DNA of 64,000 nucleotides. It comes from CAWGET01 sp963821715. GTDB lineage: Bacteria > Bacteroidota > Ignavibacteria > Ignavibacteriales > Melioribacteraceae. A program made the translations under genes and the position numbers. The notes under the pieces are model-generated. The model was given only the letters and a program-made list of their open reading frames with translations, was not told the origin of the DNA and ran no database searches. Below are positions 42,975-52,878 of the stretch, in pieces (within the stretch, counting starts at the first letter, position 1; each line of letters starts with the position of its first letter). The stretch covers positions 1 through 64,000 of the forward strand of contig CAWGET010000010.1 of assembly GCA_963821715.1 (NCBI GenBank), written 5' to 3'.

Positions 42975-45667
42975 TATTCTACTTTCAATTCTTTGGGAAA
43001 AATTATAGTGAACTTTGTGCCTTTATCTTTTTCGCTGTCAACAAGAAGTGTAGCATTATTTAAATCACAATATTTTTTTACAAGCGCCAATCCCAATCCG
43101 CTTCCCTCAAATTTTCTTGTATAACCCTGCTCTTCCTGTGTAAACGGGAGAAATATTTGAGGCAGATATTCCTCCCTTATTCCTACTCCCGAATCGATCA
43201 CTTCCACGGTTAGATCGTCATCTCCGTTTCTCAAAATATTAATTTCAACCGATCCGTTTTTTGTAAACTTAATAGCGTTATCTATAAGATTTGAAAAGAT
43301 CTGAGCGACAGTATATTCATCAGCCGTAACTTCGCTATCTTCTGTTTCCTTTTTAAGCAGCAGCTTAATCGATTTTTCTCTTGCCGAAGGTTTAAAGCTA
43401 AGAAATAACGATTCAAGAATTTCATCGTATAGATCGAATTTTCTGGGAGCAAAATCATAAGTACCGGTTTGTACCTCCGCCATGTTTAGAATTAAGTCTA
43501 TTGTCCTAATAATTCTGTTGCCGGCTCGGCTCATTATATCGAAACTTGTTTTTAGATCATCGTTCACTTTATCTTCTAATTCTTCTCTCAGCAATCCGGC
43601 AAAACTTAGAATGGCATTTATTGGAGTCCGGATTTCGTGCGACATTTGTGCAAGAAATTCCGATTTTAATCTATCCGATTGTTCGGCTATTTTTTTTGCT
43701 TTTATTAAATTTACTTCGGAAGCCTTTCGATGTGTTATATCTCTTACAACACTAATAACGCCTTCCCGCCAGCCTTTATCATCGAATAATGTAGAGATGG
43801 TATTTTCAGTTATTATTATATTTCCATTCTTCTGTTTCATCTTATATTCGAACTGGAAAAAATTTTCCTTTGTTAGATGCCGCTCTACAATCTCTCCAAA
43901 TTTTTCAAAAAATTCTTCATTAATGTGAAGAACTTCAGTGGAATTTCCGACAAGTTCCGCTCGTGAATATCCAAAAATATCCTTTACTGCCGGATTACAG
44001 ACCAATACTTTCGATTCAGGATACTTCAAAATGAATACAGCTTCGCCAAGGCTGGCGAAAGTTTTTTCCAAAAGGATATTCGTTTCAAGAAGACTTTCCT
44101 CCGCTCTTTTCCGGTCGGTTATATCTTCCACAACACCTTCAATAAATTGAAGATTACCTTCATCGTCTTTTATCGCACGTGCGCTTTCTCTAACAAATAA
44201 AGTTTCACCGTTTTTCTTTTTCCAAGCAGATTCGTAACCTAACACTTCCCCCGTTTCCGAAAGCAATTCTAACATTCCGGATCTTCCGCTTTTATCGACA
44301 TAGGCAGAGTTGGCATTAACTCCGCTTATATCCTCGAAGCTGTTGTAACCCATCATCTTTATTACCGCAGGATTCGCCATATAAATTTCTCCATCGACCG
44401 ATGTTCGATAAATACCCATTGTCGAGTTTATGAAAAGAGAGCGGAATCTTTCTTCGCTATTTCTTAAAGCTTCTTCCGCTTTTTTTCGCTCAGTAATATC
44501 GGTTATGAATCCCTCAATGGCTTCTAATTTTTCATTTATAAAAATGCCGCTCCCTCTCTCCCACACATTTTTTTTAACGCCTTCTTTAGTTATTACCTTA
44601 TAAATTAATTCGAATGGAAGTCTTTTATCCAGCGCTTCATTTACAGTAGTTCTGCATCTTTCTATATCTTCCGGCGCTATAATATCTGTGTATGATAAAT
44701 TTTTATTATCGATAAATTCGTAAGAGTGATGGCCTGTTAAGCTGCTTATTCCTTCGCTGAGAAATTTCATCGTGTAGTTTTCGTCGTTCAAGCATCTGTA
44801 AACAACTCCCGGAAGATTGCTTATTAAAGTAGTAAGCATACGCTGGTGTTCTCTGAGGGCATCGTGAGCAATCTTGCTTTCCGTTATATTTCTTAAAAAA
44901 TGAATTGTCGATAGTTCGCCTTCATAAAATATGGGTGAGATGGATGCTTCGACATAAATTAATTCCTTTTCTGTACTCAAAAGTTTCAATTCAATGCGTT
45001 CTGTTTCTTCTCTTTTGTTAAGGCTGTATTGAATTCTCTTTTTTACAGCTTCTTTAAATTCAGGATGGATGAAATCAAAAATATTTAATCCTAAAAGATC
45101 TTCTCGTCTCTGAAGTCCCGATAACTTTACTGCGGCAGGATTTACATAAATCACTTTATCATTCCGCTGAATTACAATTGCCTCGGGACTTTTTTCAATC
45201 AAATTTTTATAACGGTTTTCACTTTCCGAAAGATGAAGTTCGGCGGTTGTTCTATCGCTGATATCGCGTACCAGCGCAATTACTAATCTTTCGTCCTGCA
45301 GATTTACTAAATTTAGACTGACTTCAGCATCAAAAATGTCCCCGCTTATTTTTTGATGTTTCCAAATAAACACAAGCGGTTCGCCCTTATTTACTCTGCC
45401 GATTCTTTCTTCAATTAAGTCCTTCGATCTTTCGCGGGAAGTTTGGAATTCCGGACTAAACTCGCCCGGACTTTTATTGATGATTTCTTCTTTTGTACAG
45501 CCGAATAGTTGCAGCGTTTTAGGATTGCAGTCGATAATAAGTTTATTTTTCATTAGAAAAATAGCATCGTTCGCATTCATGAAAATGCTTCGATAAATAT
45601 CTTTACTATTGGGATGTATATCGATGTTATTCAGTCCTGACGCGGCAAAACTATTTTCTGACATCAT
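42974..45667 (-). CDS. Multi-PAS sensor histidine kinase
   Basis: The 897-residue cytosolic kinase has no membrane segment. About five PAS/PAC units run in series from about 20 to 655 (recurrent pattern such as AIFLMKNKLIIDCNP, AIVIQRNDKVIYVNPAAVK, GEIYMANPAVIKMMGY, AVFILKYPESKVLVCNPAV, each ending DITERK-like). The HisKA box is AQMSHEIRTPINAIL with phospho-His677. The ATPase core has NLIDNAIKFT, VIDSGVGI and GSGLGLALVKKYC. It has no receiver of its own; the receiver-only protein at 21146 is a possible but unproven partner. It lies 81 bases after mrpG on the same strand, so sodium/pH stress may be linked to it. A nitroreductase overlaps its end. Confidence 0.92.
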   Translation of the reverse strand: MMSENSFAASGLNNIDIHPNSKDIYRSIFMNANDAIFLMKNKLIIDCNPKTLQLFGCTKEEIINKSPGEFSPEFQTSRERSKDLIEERIGRVNKGEPLVFIWKHQKISGDIFDAEVSLNLVNLQDERLVIALVRDISDRTTAELHLSESENRYKNLIEKSPEAIVIQRNDKVIYVNPAAVKLSGLQRREDLLGLNIFDFIHPEFKEAVKKRIQYSLNKREETERIELKLLSTEKELIYVEASISPIFYEGELSTIHFLRNITESKIAHDALREHQRMLTTLISNLPGVVYRCLNDENYTMKFLSEGISSLTGHHSYEFIDNKNLSYTDIIAPEDIERCRTTVNEALDKRLPFELIYKVITKEGVKKNVWERGSGIFINEKLEAIEGFITDITERKKAEEALRNSEERFRSLFINSTMGIYRTSVDGEIYMANPAVIKMMGYNSFEDISGVNANSAYVDKSGRSGMLELLSETGEVLGYESAWKKKNGETLFVRESARAIKDDEGNLQFIEGVVEDITDRKRAEESLLETNILLEKTFASLGEAVFILKYPESKVLVCNPAVKDIFGYSRAELVGNSTEVLHINEEFFEKFGEIVERHLTKENFFQFEYKMKQKNGNIIITENTISTLFDDKGWREGVISVVRDITHRKASEVNLIKAKKIAEQSDRLKSEFLAQMSHEIRTPINAILSFAGLLREELEDKVNDDLKTSFDIMSRAGNRIIRTIDLILNMAEVQTGTYDFAPRKFDLYDEILESLFLSFKPSAREKSIKLLLKKETEDSEVTADEYTVAQIFSNLIDNAIKFTKNGSVEINILRNGDDDLTVEVIDSGVGIREEYLPQIFLPFTQEEQGYTRKFEGSGLGLALVKKYCDLNNATLLVDSEKDKGTKFTIIFPKELKVE

Positions 45668-45748
45668 TGGTTTTTCTTTAGCTGAATAAGAAGCCGTAAA
45701 ATATTTAGTTGATGATAAATGTACAAAATTTAAACGAATAAAGTAGAA

Positions 45749-46126
45749 CTATTCCTCCGTCTCACTTTCTGTAACTTTGTCGGATAATAAATGATGTTTC
45801 TTTTTATGATACTTTCCTTTCAATTCGTCGGTAATTGTTTTTTCCCAAAGCGGGACACCGTCAAAATAAGCGGCCCGCGCAATCATATGAGCCGAAACCG
45901 GAGCCGTTAAAAATAAAAAAATGATTATCACAAGAGATCGAGCGGCTATTCCTGCGTCGAAAAAAAAGAGAGCCCCGGCTATCAAAATAAATCCGGTACC
46001 CAAGGTAGATGCTTTCGTTGTGGCGGACATACGAGTGAAAAGATCCGGCATTCGTAAAACTCCTATTGAGGACAAGAGTATAAAGACAGCTCCGGTAAGC
46101 AATAAAATTCCGGTAATAATTTCCAT
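45749..46126 (-). CDS. mrpG: Na+/H+ antiporter subunit MrpG/MnhG
   Basis: The 125-residue protein has three membrane helices (about 5-25, 40-60, 65-85), with the MnhG/PhaG pattern LLLTGAVFILLSSIGVLRMPDLF and FLFLTAPVSAHMIARAAY. The acidic C-terminal tail (ESETEE) is cytosolic. It is a small subunit needed for assembly or gating of the Mrp complex. Its start overlaps the mrpF stop by one base (TAATG), making it the last gene of the operon. Confidence 0.92.
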   Translation of the reverse strand: MEIITGILLLTGAVFILLSSIGVLRMPDLFTRMSATTKASTLGTGFILIAGALFFFDAGIAARSLVIIIFLFLTAPVSAHMIARAAYFDGVPLWEKTITDELKGKYHKKKHHLLSDKVTESETEE

Positions 46127-46392
46127 TAATTTTTCCTTTCGATATAATACGCAAATGCAACAGTTCCCAAAAACGCGACCAACGCGATGATTATAGCTAC
46201 ATCCAGAATTTCAATGTTGGAGGTTAAGATTGCGAATGAAGCGATGAAAGCAATTCCATAAGTCATCAGCAAATCGAGCGAAACAATTCTGTCTTCCAAA
46301 CTTGGGCCTTTAACAAATCGAATCAGAACCAGAATCCATGAAACGCCAATTATTATCATGGATAATTGAGCGGCAGTCTCTAAAAAACTCAT
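46126..46392 (-). CDS. mrpF: Na+/H+ antiporter subunit MrpF/MnhF
   Basis: The 88-residue protein has three short membrane helices and the conserved LVRFVKGPSLEDRIVSLDLL-type loop (here LIRFVKGPSLEDRIVSLDLL near 22-41). It overlaps mrpE by four bases (ATGA) and mrpG by one, so all are translationally linked. It is an Mrp subunit of the MnhF/PhaF family. Confidence 0.92.
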   Translation of the reverse strand: MSFLETAAQLSMIIIGVSWILVLIRFVKGPSLEDRIVSLDLLMTYGIAFIASFAILTSNIEILDVAIIIALVAFLGTVAFAYYIERKN

Positions 46393-46865
46393 CGCGTAAC
46401 CTCCAGAAGCCTTTTCTCAATTCCGGTTTTTATTTCCTTCCTGAAGGAATCCGGATCTTTCATATACATTGTATGAACATAGAGAATTTCCCGGTTCCTC
46501 GAAACATCCAGACTTAAAGTTCCCGGAGTTAGAGTAATGATATTTGCCAGAAGGGTTATTTCCAAGTTTGTTTTTGCGTCCAATGGAATTCCGACAACAC
46601 CCGGCCGCATTCGCTTTCCCGGTGTAATAACGTCGTAAGCTACTTGCAGATTAGCAATCAGTATTTCCTTCAATACAAAAAAGAAAAATCCAATCGACTT
46701 AAATGATTTGTTATAATATTCTTCGAAACCAAAAATTTTTCTAATCAAGAATAAAATTATAAAGCCGAGAACTAATCCTTCAATAAAATTTAAGATGTCC
46801 ATTCTTCCTGAAAGAAAAGTCCAGGCCAGCGCTAAAAAAATATTGAGCATAAATGTTTTTGCCAT
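46389..46865 (-). CDS. mrpE: Na+/H+ antiporter subunit MrpE/MnhE
   Basis: The 158-residue protein has two N-terminal membrane helices (LNIFLALAWTFLSGRMDIL; LVLGFIILFLIRKIF) and a cytosolic C-terminal domain with LLANIITLTPGTLSLDVS and the following YVHTMY, matching the MnhE family closely. It helps assemble the antiporter but is not the transport core. It is three bases after mrpD. Confidence 0.92.
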   Translation of the reverse strand: MAKTFMLNIFLALAWTFLSGRMDILNFIEGLVLGFIILFLIRKIFGFEEYYNKSFKSIGFFFFVLKEILIANLQVAYDVITPGKRMRPGVVGIPLDAKTNLEITLLANIITLTPGTLSLDVSRNREILYVHTMYMKDPDSFRKEIKTGIEKRLLEVTR

Positions 46866-46868
46866 AAA

Positions 46869-48362
46869 TTATTTTCCTCCCAGAACGGCATCTATATAAA
46901 ATGCAGGATTTAAAAGCTGCGCCGCTGCCCGGTCAGCTAAATCGAAGATGGGATTAACACCAAATCCGATAGCAATGGTTAGAACCGCCAGTAAAACGAT
47001 TGGAGAATAGAAAGATAATTTTTCTTTGAAATCCATTTTCGGAATATATTTATTCTCTTTTATATCTTTCCAAAATACTTCATTCCAGATTTTGGACATT
47101 GAGAAAAGAGTAAGCAGACCGACAACGAGCGACACGACGACAATCGTAATTTGACCAAGTTCCAAACCGCCTTTCGCTAAAATATATTTAGCCCAAAATC
47201 CCGAAAGCGGCGGGATACCTGCCAGAGAAAACGCGGGAATTAAAAAGAGTAATCCTAATAACGGATATTTTTTATAAACTCCGCCGAGTTCTTTTAATTC
47301 GTAAGAGCCTTTTAAACGATGAACGACTCCGCTTACGAAAAAGAGATTTGTCTTCACGATTATATGATGAATAATGTAAAAAATTCCACCGGCTACAGCT
47401 AATGGAGAAAACAATCCTAGTCCCATTATCATATAACCGATTTGACTTACAATGTGAAAAGACAAAATTCTTCTAAAATTATTCTGGGCTGCGGCGCCCA
47501 AAACTCCTATGAACATAGTAAGCCCGGCGATGACCAAGATTATTGTGTGAGTATATGAAATATTCTGATTGAAGATGAGTGTAAAAACACGAAACATAGC
47601 GTAAACCCCCACTTTGGTCAGCATCCCGGCAAATACAGCCGATACAGCCGCGGGCGGAGTATGATACGAAGCCGGAAGCCAAAAGAAAAGTGGGAATACA
47701 GCAGACTTAATTCCGAATGTTGTTAAAAATAAAATTGAAAGGACAAGGACCATTCCATCATTGGGTACAAGTGCTATCCTTCTTCCGATATCCGCCATGT
47801 TCAATGTTCCAACCAGCCCGTATAAAATTCCTACTGCCGCCAAAAATATTGCGGATGAAATAAGATTAATCGTAACATATTTAATAGCGCCTTCCAATTG
47901 AGCTTTTCTTCCTCCCAAAGCAAGAAGCACGAATGACGAGATAAGCATAACTTCGAACCAAACGTAGAGATTAAAAATATCTCCGGTTAAAAACGCGCCG
48001 TTTATTCCCATCATTAAAATCTGAAGGAGCGGATAATATCCGAACTTCTCTCTTTCCAAATCAATATTTGCGATTGAATAAACCGCGGTTGTAAAGCCGA
48101 TAGTTCCGCTGATAGCTACCATTATTGCACTGAAAAGATCTGCTACCAGGGATATCCCGAAGGGTGCACGCCAATCGCCAACTTGAAGAACATAAATTCC
48201 CAGATCGTTTATTTTAAGAAAGAGGAATATCGAAGAAATAAGCAGTAGGGTAAATCCTGTCAAATTTAAAATTCTATGGATAGCAGGTCTCTTCCAAAAA
48301 AAGATCATAATAATGGCGGTTAAAAACGGTATGATGATTGGAGCAATAATTAGTAGTTTCAT
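46869..48362 (-). CDS. mrpD: Na+/H+ antiporter subunit MrpD/MnhD
   Basis: The 497-residue protein has about 14 membrane helices, homologous to NuoN/NuoM of complex I. Conserved features include FNLYVWFEVMLISSFVLLAL with the transmembrane Glu, KSAVFPLFFWLPASYHTPPA with the Lys, and VFAGMLTKVGVYAMFRVF. It forms one of the proton pathways of the Mrp complex. It directly abuts mrpC (no gap) and lies three bases before mrpE. Confidence 0.95.
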   Translation of the reverse strand: MKLLIIAPIIIPFLTAIIMIFFWKRPAIHRILNLTGFTLLLISSIFLFLKINDLGIYVLQVGDWRAPFGISLVADLFSAIMVAISGTIGFTTAVYSIANIDLEREKFGYYPLLQILMMGINGAFLTGDIFNLYVWFEVMLISSFVLLALGGRKAQLEGAIKYVTINLISSAIFLAAVGILYGLVGTLNMADIGRRIALVPNDGMVLVLSILFLTTFGIKSAVFPLFFWLPASYHTPPAAVSAVFAGMLTKVGVYAMFRVFTLIFNQNISYTHTIILVIAGLTMFIGVLGAAAQNNFRRILSFHIVSQIGYMIMGLGLFSPLAVAGGIFYIIHHIIVKTNLFFVSGVVHRLKGSYELKELGGVYKKYPLLGLLFLIPAFSLAGIPPLSGFWAKYILAKGGLELGQITIVVVSLVVGLLTLFSMSKIWNEVFWKDIKENKYIPKMDFKEKLSFYSPIVLLAVLTIAIGFGVNPIFDLADRAAAQLLNPAFYIDAVLGGK

Positions 48363-48719
48363 TTAATCTTCTAAGGAATCAGTTGTTCTGAATTTATCTA
48401 TATCGTCGCTGCCCACAACCTGATAAGCACGTTTATAAAGCGCGATTGCAAAAGCCTGCAGCCCAAAACCGATAACGATTGCTGTTAGAATTAAAGCCTG
48501 CGGAACCGGATCGGAATAAGGCTCCGAAAGAATTTTCGCGTTTTCGGCAATAAATGCAGGTTTGCCTTTAAACATTTTCCCGAGCGTAAAAATTAAAAGA
48601 TTTGCGGCGTGGCCTAAAAATACAAGTCCGATTATTACTTTTACAAGACTTCTTCGCAGCATCATGTAAAGTCCGGCAGTGTATAAAACCCCGATAATAA
48701 CCGCGAGCAGAATATTCAT
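48363..48719 (-). CDS. mrpC: Na+/H+ antiporter subunit MrpC/MnhC
   Basis: The 118-residue NuoK-like protein has three membrane helices (ILLAVIIGVLYTAGLYMML; VIIGLVFLGHAANLLIFTL; PQALILTAIVIGFGLQAFAIAL split by the loop around residue 60) with the family motif DPVPQALILTAIVIGFG. The ATG at 48719 overlaps the mrpB stop (ATGA). A longer reading to 48848 would only repeat the other frame of mrpB and is rejected. It is a core membrane subunit. Confidence 0.93.
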   Translation of the reverse strand: MNILLAVIIGVLYTAGLYMMLRRSLVKVIIGLVFLGHAANLLIFTLGKMFKGKPAFIAENAKILSEPYSDPVPQALILTAIVIGFGLQAFAIALYKRAYQVVGSDDIDKFRTTDSLED

Positions 48720-49132
48720 GCCTGATCCTCCTCGGCCAGAGTAAAGATGATTTTCACTGTAATTCCCAGAACGAGAAGATAGACTCCGAAATCGAAAAGC
48801 AGAGGAGAACCGATTTTCCCTATTACAGGGATTTCGGAATGCCACCACATTCCGGTTAAAAAATTTTTTCCGTAGAAGATCCCGATCAATCCGCTGAGCA
48901 GGGCGCTTGCAAGTCCGGCAGCGATCAGATAAAATGAATCGAAGCCGAGCAATTTTTTAGCGTCTTCAACTCCGTTGGCTATTGTAAAAAGTGCGTAAGC
49001 GGCGGCGGCCGTTAGTCCGCCAACAAAGCCTCCGCCCGGATGATTATGCCCTCTTAAAAATAAAAAGAAGGAGAAGAGCAAAAGAAGCGGCATTAAATAT
49101 TTTACTGAATTCGATAAAATAAAGGATAACAT
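48716..49132 (-). CDS. mrpB: Na+/H+ antiporter subunit MrpB/MnhB
   Basis: The 138-residue MnhB family protein has about four membrane helices. Motifs are YLMPLLLLFSFFLFLRGHNH, PGGGFVGGLTAAAAYALFTI and GSPLLFDFGVYLLVLGI. It adjoins the end of mrpA with no gap and overlaps mrpC by four bases. MrpA in this operon has its own MnhB-like C-terminal domain, as is usual for seven-gene Mrp systems. Confidence 0.93.
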   Translation of the reverse strand: MLSFILSNSVKYLMPLLLLFSFFLFLRGHNHPGGGFVGGLTAAAAYALFTIANGVEDAKKLLGFDSFYLIAAGLASALLSGLIGIFYGKNFLTGMWWHSEIPVIGKIGSPLLFDFGVYLLVLGITVKIIFTLAEEDQA

Positions 49133-51427
49133 TTAATTCTCTTTATTTGTTTTTAATTTCAAAATAGAAAAGATCCCGATTGCTGCGATTGCCAAAACGG
49201 TAATTTCCCCCATCGTATCGAGCGCGCGGAAATCTACGAGAATTACATTTACAACATTTTTACCATGCGCCAAAACATAACTTGTTTCAGCATAAAATCC
49301 TTTAAGGTCGGATTGCAGATTTCTGCTTAAAACCGTAAGCACGAGAAGTGCAATAAATAATCCGGCGCTGCCCGTAATCACTATATCGCGTATTCTATGT
49401 TTTGTCGATGAAGATTGTAGATATTTAGGCAGCCGGTAAATAATAAGGACAAAAAGGATCACGGTCAATGTTTCAATTGCGAATTGAGTCATCGCAAGAT
49501 CTGGTGCGCCGTAAATAAGAAATATTACGGCAACGCTGTATCCCACAATTCCGAGCGATACAACAGAGACCAGCCGCGATTTGGATCTAACCACAAGATA
49601 CGAACCGGTAATGATCATTATTCCTAAAAATATTTCGTAGATGGAAATCGAGGAATCGATGTTTATTAAATCAACATTATTAAACCTAAAAAAAGTAAAG
49701 CCGGCCAACCCAACAACAAATATTAAAATTGTTATGATATAATAACGGAGAAATCCGTTTTGAAAAATTTTTGTCTGAAATTTCGCAGCGCTTAATAGTC
49801 CGGGAATTGCCGCGTCATAAATTCTGCTCGGGAATATTGATTTCGGTTTTGGAAATGAATCCGACGTTTTTAAAACATTCTTCCAGAAATAAAATACTGT
49901 AATCCCCGCGGCAAGAGTCAGCAGACTAAATAAGAATATCAAATTAAAGCCGTGCCATAATTTTATTTTTAGATCGATAGTAGAAGCAAAAATATTTCCG
50001 GTTGCACTTAAAGCCAGTTTTTCGAAGACCTGCGGGAAAACTCCAACAATTAAACCCAAAGCGCCAAGTATAACAGGTGCAATCCACATTTGAAGCGGCG
50101 CTTCTTCCGGTTCTTCACCGGGATATTTTTCTTCGCCCCAAAAAGATTTTATTCCCGCGAGTGCGCCAACAGTGACAATAAAAGTATTTGCGATGAAAGT
50201 TAGTATGAATAGAATAATTGTAAATTTTCCGAAATGAAAAGCGGCTTCGTAGATAGCTTCCTTCCCGATAAATCCTACAAAAGGAATCAATCCCATTTTT
50301 GACAATCCGGCTAACAATGCGGCTGCAGCGGTGAAAGGCATCAGTTTTTTCAATCCGGAAAGTTTGGTAATATTTCTTGTTCCGGTTTCGTGATCTAAAT
50401 TTCCGGCAACCAAAAATAGAGCGGCTTTATACAACGCGTGCGCGATAAGATAAATTATCATCGCGTTTATCGAAATTTCCGAATTGATCCCGATCAACAT
50501 AATCAGAGTTCCAAGCACGCTAACAGTAGAATAAGCAAGAATTGCCTTAATATCCTTCTGCTGAACAGCGAGGAAGGCAGCGAAGAGCATGGTAATCAAT
50601 CCAACAATCACTAAAATATTTTGCCATAAATCCGTTCCGCCCAAAACCGGATTCATTCTCGCTATCAGATAAACTCCCGCCTTTACCATCGTTGCGGAAT
50701 GAAGATAAGCCGATACCGGTGTGGGAGCGGCCATAGCCGCCGGAAGCCATATATGAAAAGGAAACTGCGCCGATTTTGTAAAGGCGCCGATCAGCACAAG
50801 AATTACGATAGCCGAATAATATGGATGATTTCGGATAACCTCGCCGCTGTTTAAAATTTCCGTAATTTCCATCGTTCCGGCTGAAATACTTATCAAGATA
50901 AAGCCCGCAAGCATTGCCAATCCTCCGCCGGCCGTAATAAGCAATGCCTGAAGCGCGGCGTCTCGTGATTTTTCCTCGTCGTGTTTAAATCCGATCAGCA
51001 TGTAAGAACTTATGCTTGTTAATTCCCAAAAAATGAATATCGTAAATAAATTTGCCGATGTTACTAAGCCGATCATCGACGACATGAAGACGAGAAGATA
51101 AATATAAAATCTATCCACATATTCTTCATGCTTCATATAACTTCCTGCATAGAGGAAAATTAAAAACCCAATACCGCTGATAATGAGTGCGAATGTTAAA
51201 CTTAAACCGTCGAGATAAAAAGATAAATTAATTTTAAGATTTGGCGCCCAAGCGTAAAATTCTTGCAAGGACTTTCTTTCTAATACCGGTCCAATTCTTG
51301 TGAGAAAGAATATAAATAAGGAAAGGGGAACGGCGGAAATGAAAAGCCCCTGATTTTTCTTTAAGTATTTAAAAAGAAGCGGGACAAAAAAAGCTAAAAT
51401 AAATCCCGAAAGCGCCGCAATAAGCAT
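49133..51427 (-). CDS. mrpA: Na+/H+ antiporter subunit MrpA/MnhA
   Basis: The 764-residue protein has about 20 membrane helices. The N-terminal NuoL-like unit includes FIFWELTSISSYMLIGFKHD with the key Glu, SAQFPFHIWLPAAMAAPTPV with Lys/Pro-rich loop, and HSATMVKAGVYLIARMNP. The C-terminal part (about 620-764) is an MbhE/MrpA_C-type domain (GAPDLAMTQFAIETLTVILF, NVILVDFRALDTMGEITVL). It is the first gene of mrpABCDEFG, tightly packed to 45749. The complex exchanges cytosolic Na+ (or other cations) for several protons at the inner membrane, giving alkali and salt tolerance. A 253-base promoter region separates it from the divergent gene at 51681. Confidence 0.95.
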   Translation of the reverse strand: MLIAALSGFILAFFVPLLFKYLKKNQGLFISAVPLSLFIFFLTRIGPVLERKSLQEFYAWAPNLKINLSFYLDGLSLTFALIISGIGFLIFLYAGSYMKHEEYVDRFYIYLLVFMSSMIGLVTSANLFTIFIFWELTSISSYMLIGFKHDEEKSRDAALQALLITAGGGLAMLAGFILISISAGTMEITEILNSGEVIRNHPYYSAIVILVLIGAFTKSAQFPFHIWLPAAMAAPTPVSAYLHSATMVKAGVYLIARMNPVLGGTDLWQNILVIVGLITMLFAAFLAVQQKDIKAILAYSTVSVLGTLIMLIGINSEISINAMIIYLIAHALYKAALFLVAGNLDHETGTRNITKLSGLKKLMPFTAAAALLAGLSKMGLIPFVGFIGKEAIYEAAFHFGKFTIILFILTFIANTFIVTVGALAGIKSFWGEEKYPGEEPEEAPLQMWIAPVILGALGLIVGVFPQVFEKLALSATGNIFASTIDLKIKLWHGFNLIFLFSLLTLAAGITVFYFWKNVLKTSDSFPKPKSIFPSRIYDAAIPGLLSAAKFQTKIFQNGFLRYYIITILIFVVGLAGFTFFRFNNVDLINIDSSISIYEIFLGIMIITGSYLVVRSKSRLVSVVSLGIVGYSVAVIFLIYGAPDLAMTQFAIETLTVILFVLIIYRLPKYLQSSSTKHRIRDIVITGSAGLFIALLVLTVLSRNLQSDLKGFYAETSYVLAHGKNVVNVILVDFRALDTMGEITVLAIAAIGIFSILKLKTNKEN

Positions 51428-51680
51428 TAATGCCCTCTTGTAAAAATCGAATTAGTTATTAATATATAAACTCATTTATTCTAAAAAAAATTCCCGGTTT
51501 TATACAAAATATCCAAATTTATTTAAAGCAGCGTTGTTATATGAAATAAAATTAATAAATTAAATATCTTCAAGAAGTAAATAAATTTTAGATTAAGTAA
51601 TTATTGAACATAAATCAATAGAAACCGGAAGAAGACTTTAATTCGATTTTTAATACAGATAAATTTAGCGAGATAATGAA

Positions 51681-52742
51681 TTGAGAAAAATTCTTTATTT
51701 ACTTATTGCTTTAACCGCTATGGCGGCATTTATTGCATTTCTGGAAATTGACATCTGGTGGATTCGGGTATTTGATTTCCCGCGTCTTCAAATTTTAATA
51801 GTCGCTTTGATTTTATTATTTGTTTTGGTCTTTTTCTCGGAAAAAAAATTATCTTACTTTTTATTCTTATCTCTCGTGGTAATTGTAATTGTTTTGCAGA
51901 TGTATTTGATCTTTCCATTTACTCCTTTTGCTGAAGTCGAAGTTCATCCCGCTAAGGACGATTCGGATAATTCTTCCATTACAATATTTATTTCCAACGT
52001 TTTAATGACGAACAGAGGCGACAGACAATTAAAAAAACTAATACGGGAATATGAGCCTGAATTAATTCTCCTTACGGAAACAGATACATGGTGGGCGGAA
52101 CATCTAACTGAATTGGATTCTGTTTATCCCTTTTCACTCAAAGTTCCTCTTCCAAATACCTACGGTATGCTCTTCTATTCCAAATTAAAATTATATCAGC
52201 CGAAGATTAGATACCTCGTCCAAAAAGATATTCCCTCAGTTCACGCTTTTGTTGAATTAAAAACGGGAGAAGTTGTTGAATTTTTCGGTCTTCATCCTCG
52301 TCCTCCGATTCCTACGGAAAATTATGAGTCAGATGAACGAGATGCGGAAGTTCTGATAGCCGGAAGAGAAGTAGCGAAGAGCAATTATCCGGCAATATTG
52401 GCGGGAGATCTGAATGATGTCGCATGGTCCCACTCAACCAAACTTTTTAAAGAGATAAGCGAAACCTTGGATCCAAGGGTTGGAAGAGGATTATTTAATA
52501 CATTCAATGCGCATTGGTTTTTTGTACGCTGGCCGCTCGATCACGTTTTTCACACGGAACATTTTTTTTTGATGAACTTGCAGAGAGTTAATGAAAATTT
52601 CGGGTCGGATCACTTCCCGATATTTATTAAACTGAAACTCGACCCCTCCGCAGATGTATTCAATCATCCGCCAAACGCTGAAATTGAAGAAATCAATAAA
52701 GCGAATGAAACCATTGAAGAGGCGCTGGAAGAAAATAATTAA
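51681..52742 (+). CDS. Membrane-anchored EEP (endonuclease/exonuclease/phosphatase) family protein
   Basis: The 353-residue protein starts at TTG (51681); an ATG at 51676 meets a stop at once. Three membrane helices (about 3-22, 36-53, 60-80) are followed by an EEP domain outside the membrane: ISNVLMTNRG, ELILLTETDTWW (metal Glu), FGLHPRPP, LAGDLNDVAWS (Asp-x-Asn), RWPLDHVFHT and NFGSDHFPIFIKL (Asp-His). It most likely acts as a periplasmic phosphodiesterase, for instance on lipids or nucleic acid; the substrate is unknown. The gene stands alone, divergent from the Mrp operon. Confidence 0.85.
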   Translation: MRKILYLLIALTAMAAFIAFLEIDIWWIRVFDFPRLQILIVALILLFVLVFFSEKKLSYFLFLSLVVIVIVLQMYLIFPFTPFAEVEVHPAKDDSDNSSITIFISNVLMTNRGDRQLKKLIREYEPELILLTETDTWWAEHLTELDSVYPFSLKVPLPNTYGMLFYSKLKLYQPKIRYLVQKDIPSVHAFVELKTGEVVEFFGLHPRPPIPTENYESDERDAEVLIAGREVAKSNYPAILAGDLNDVAWSHSTKLFKEISETLDPRVGRGLFNTFNAHWFFVRWPLDHVFHTEHFFLMNLQRVNENFGSDHFPIFIKLKLDPSADVFNHPPNAEIEEINKANETIEEALEENN

Positions 52743-52878
52743 GAAAAAGTGAAACGGTAAATGTTTAAGGCATAATGTAAAAATTGAGAGGCTTACAAAT
52801 TACATTCATAAATGAGACATTTTTGTTGGATTTTTTAAGATTTTGAAATGTATAGATTAAAAAACAAAGGATTTTATT

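Noticed and set aside
48720..48848. 43-codon N-terminal extension of mrpC
   Set aside because: It only reads mrpB in another frame; the ATG at 48719 with a four-base overlap gives a normal MnhC.
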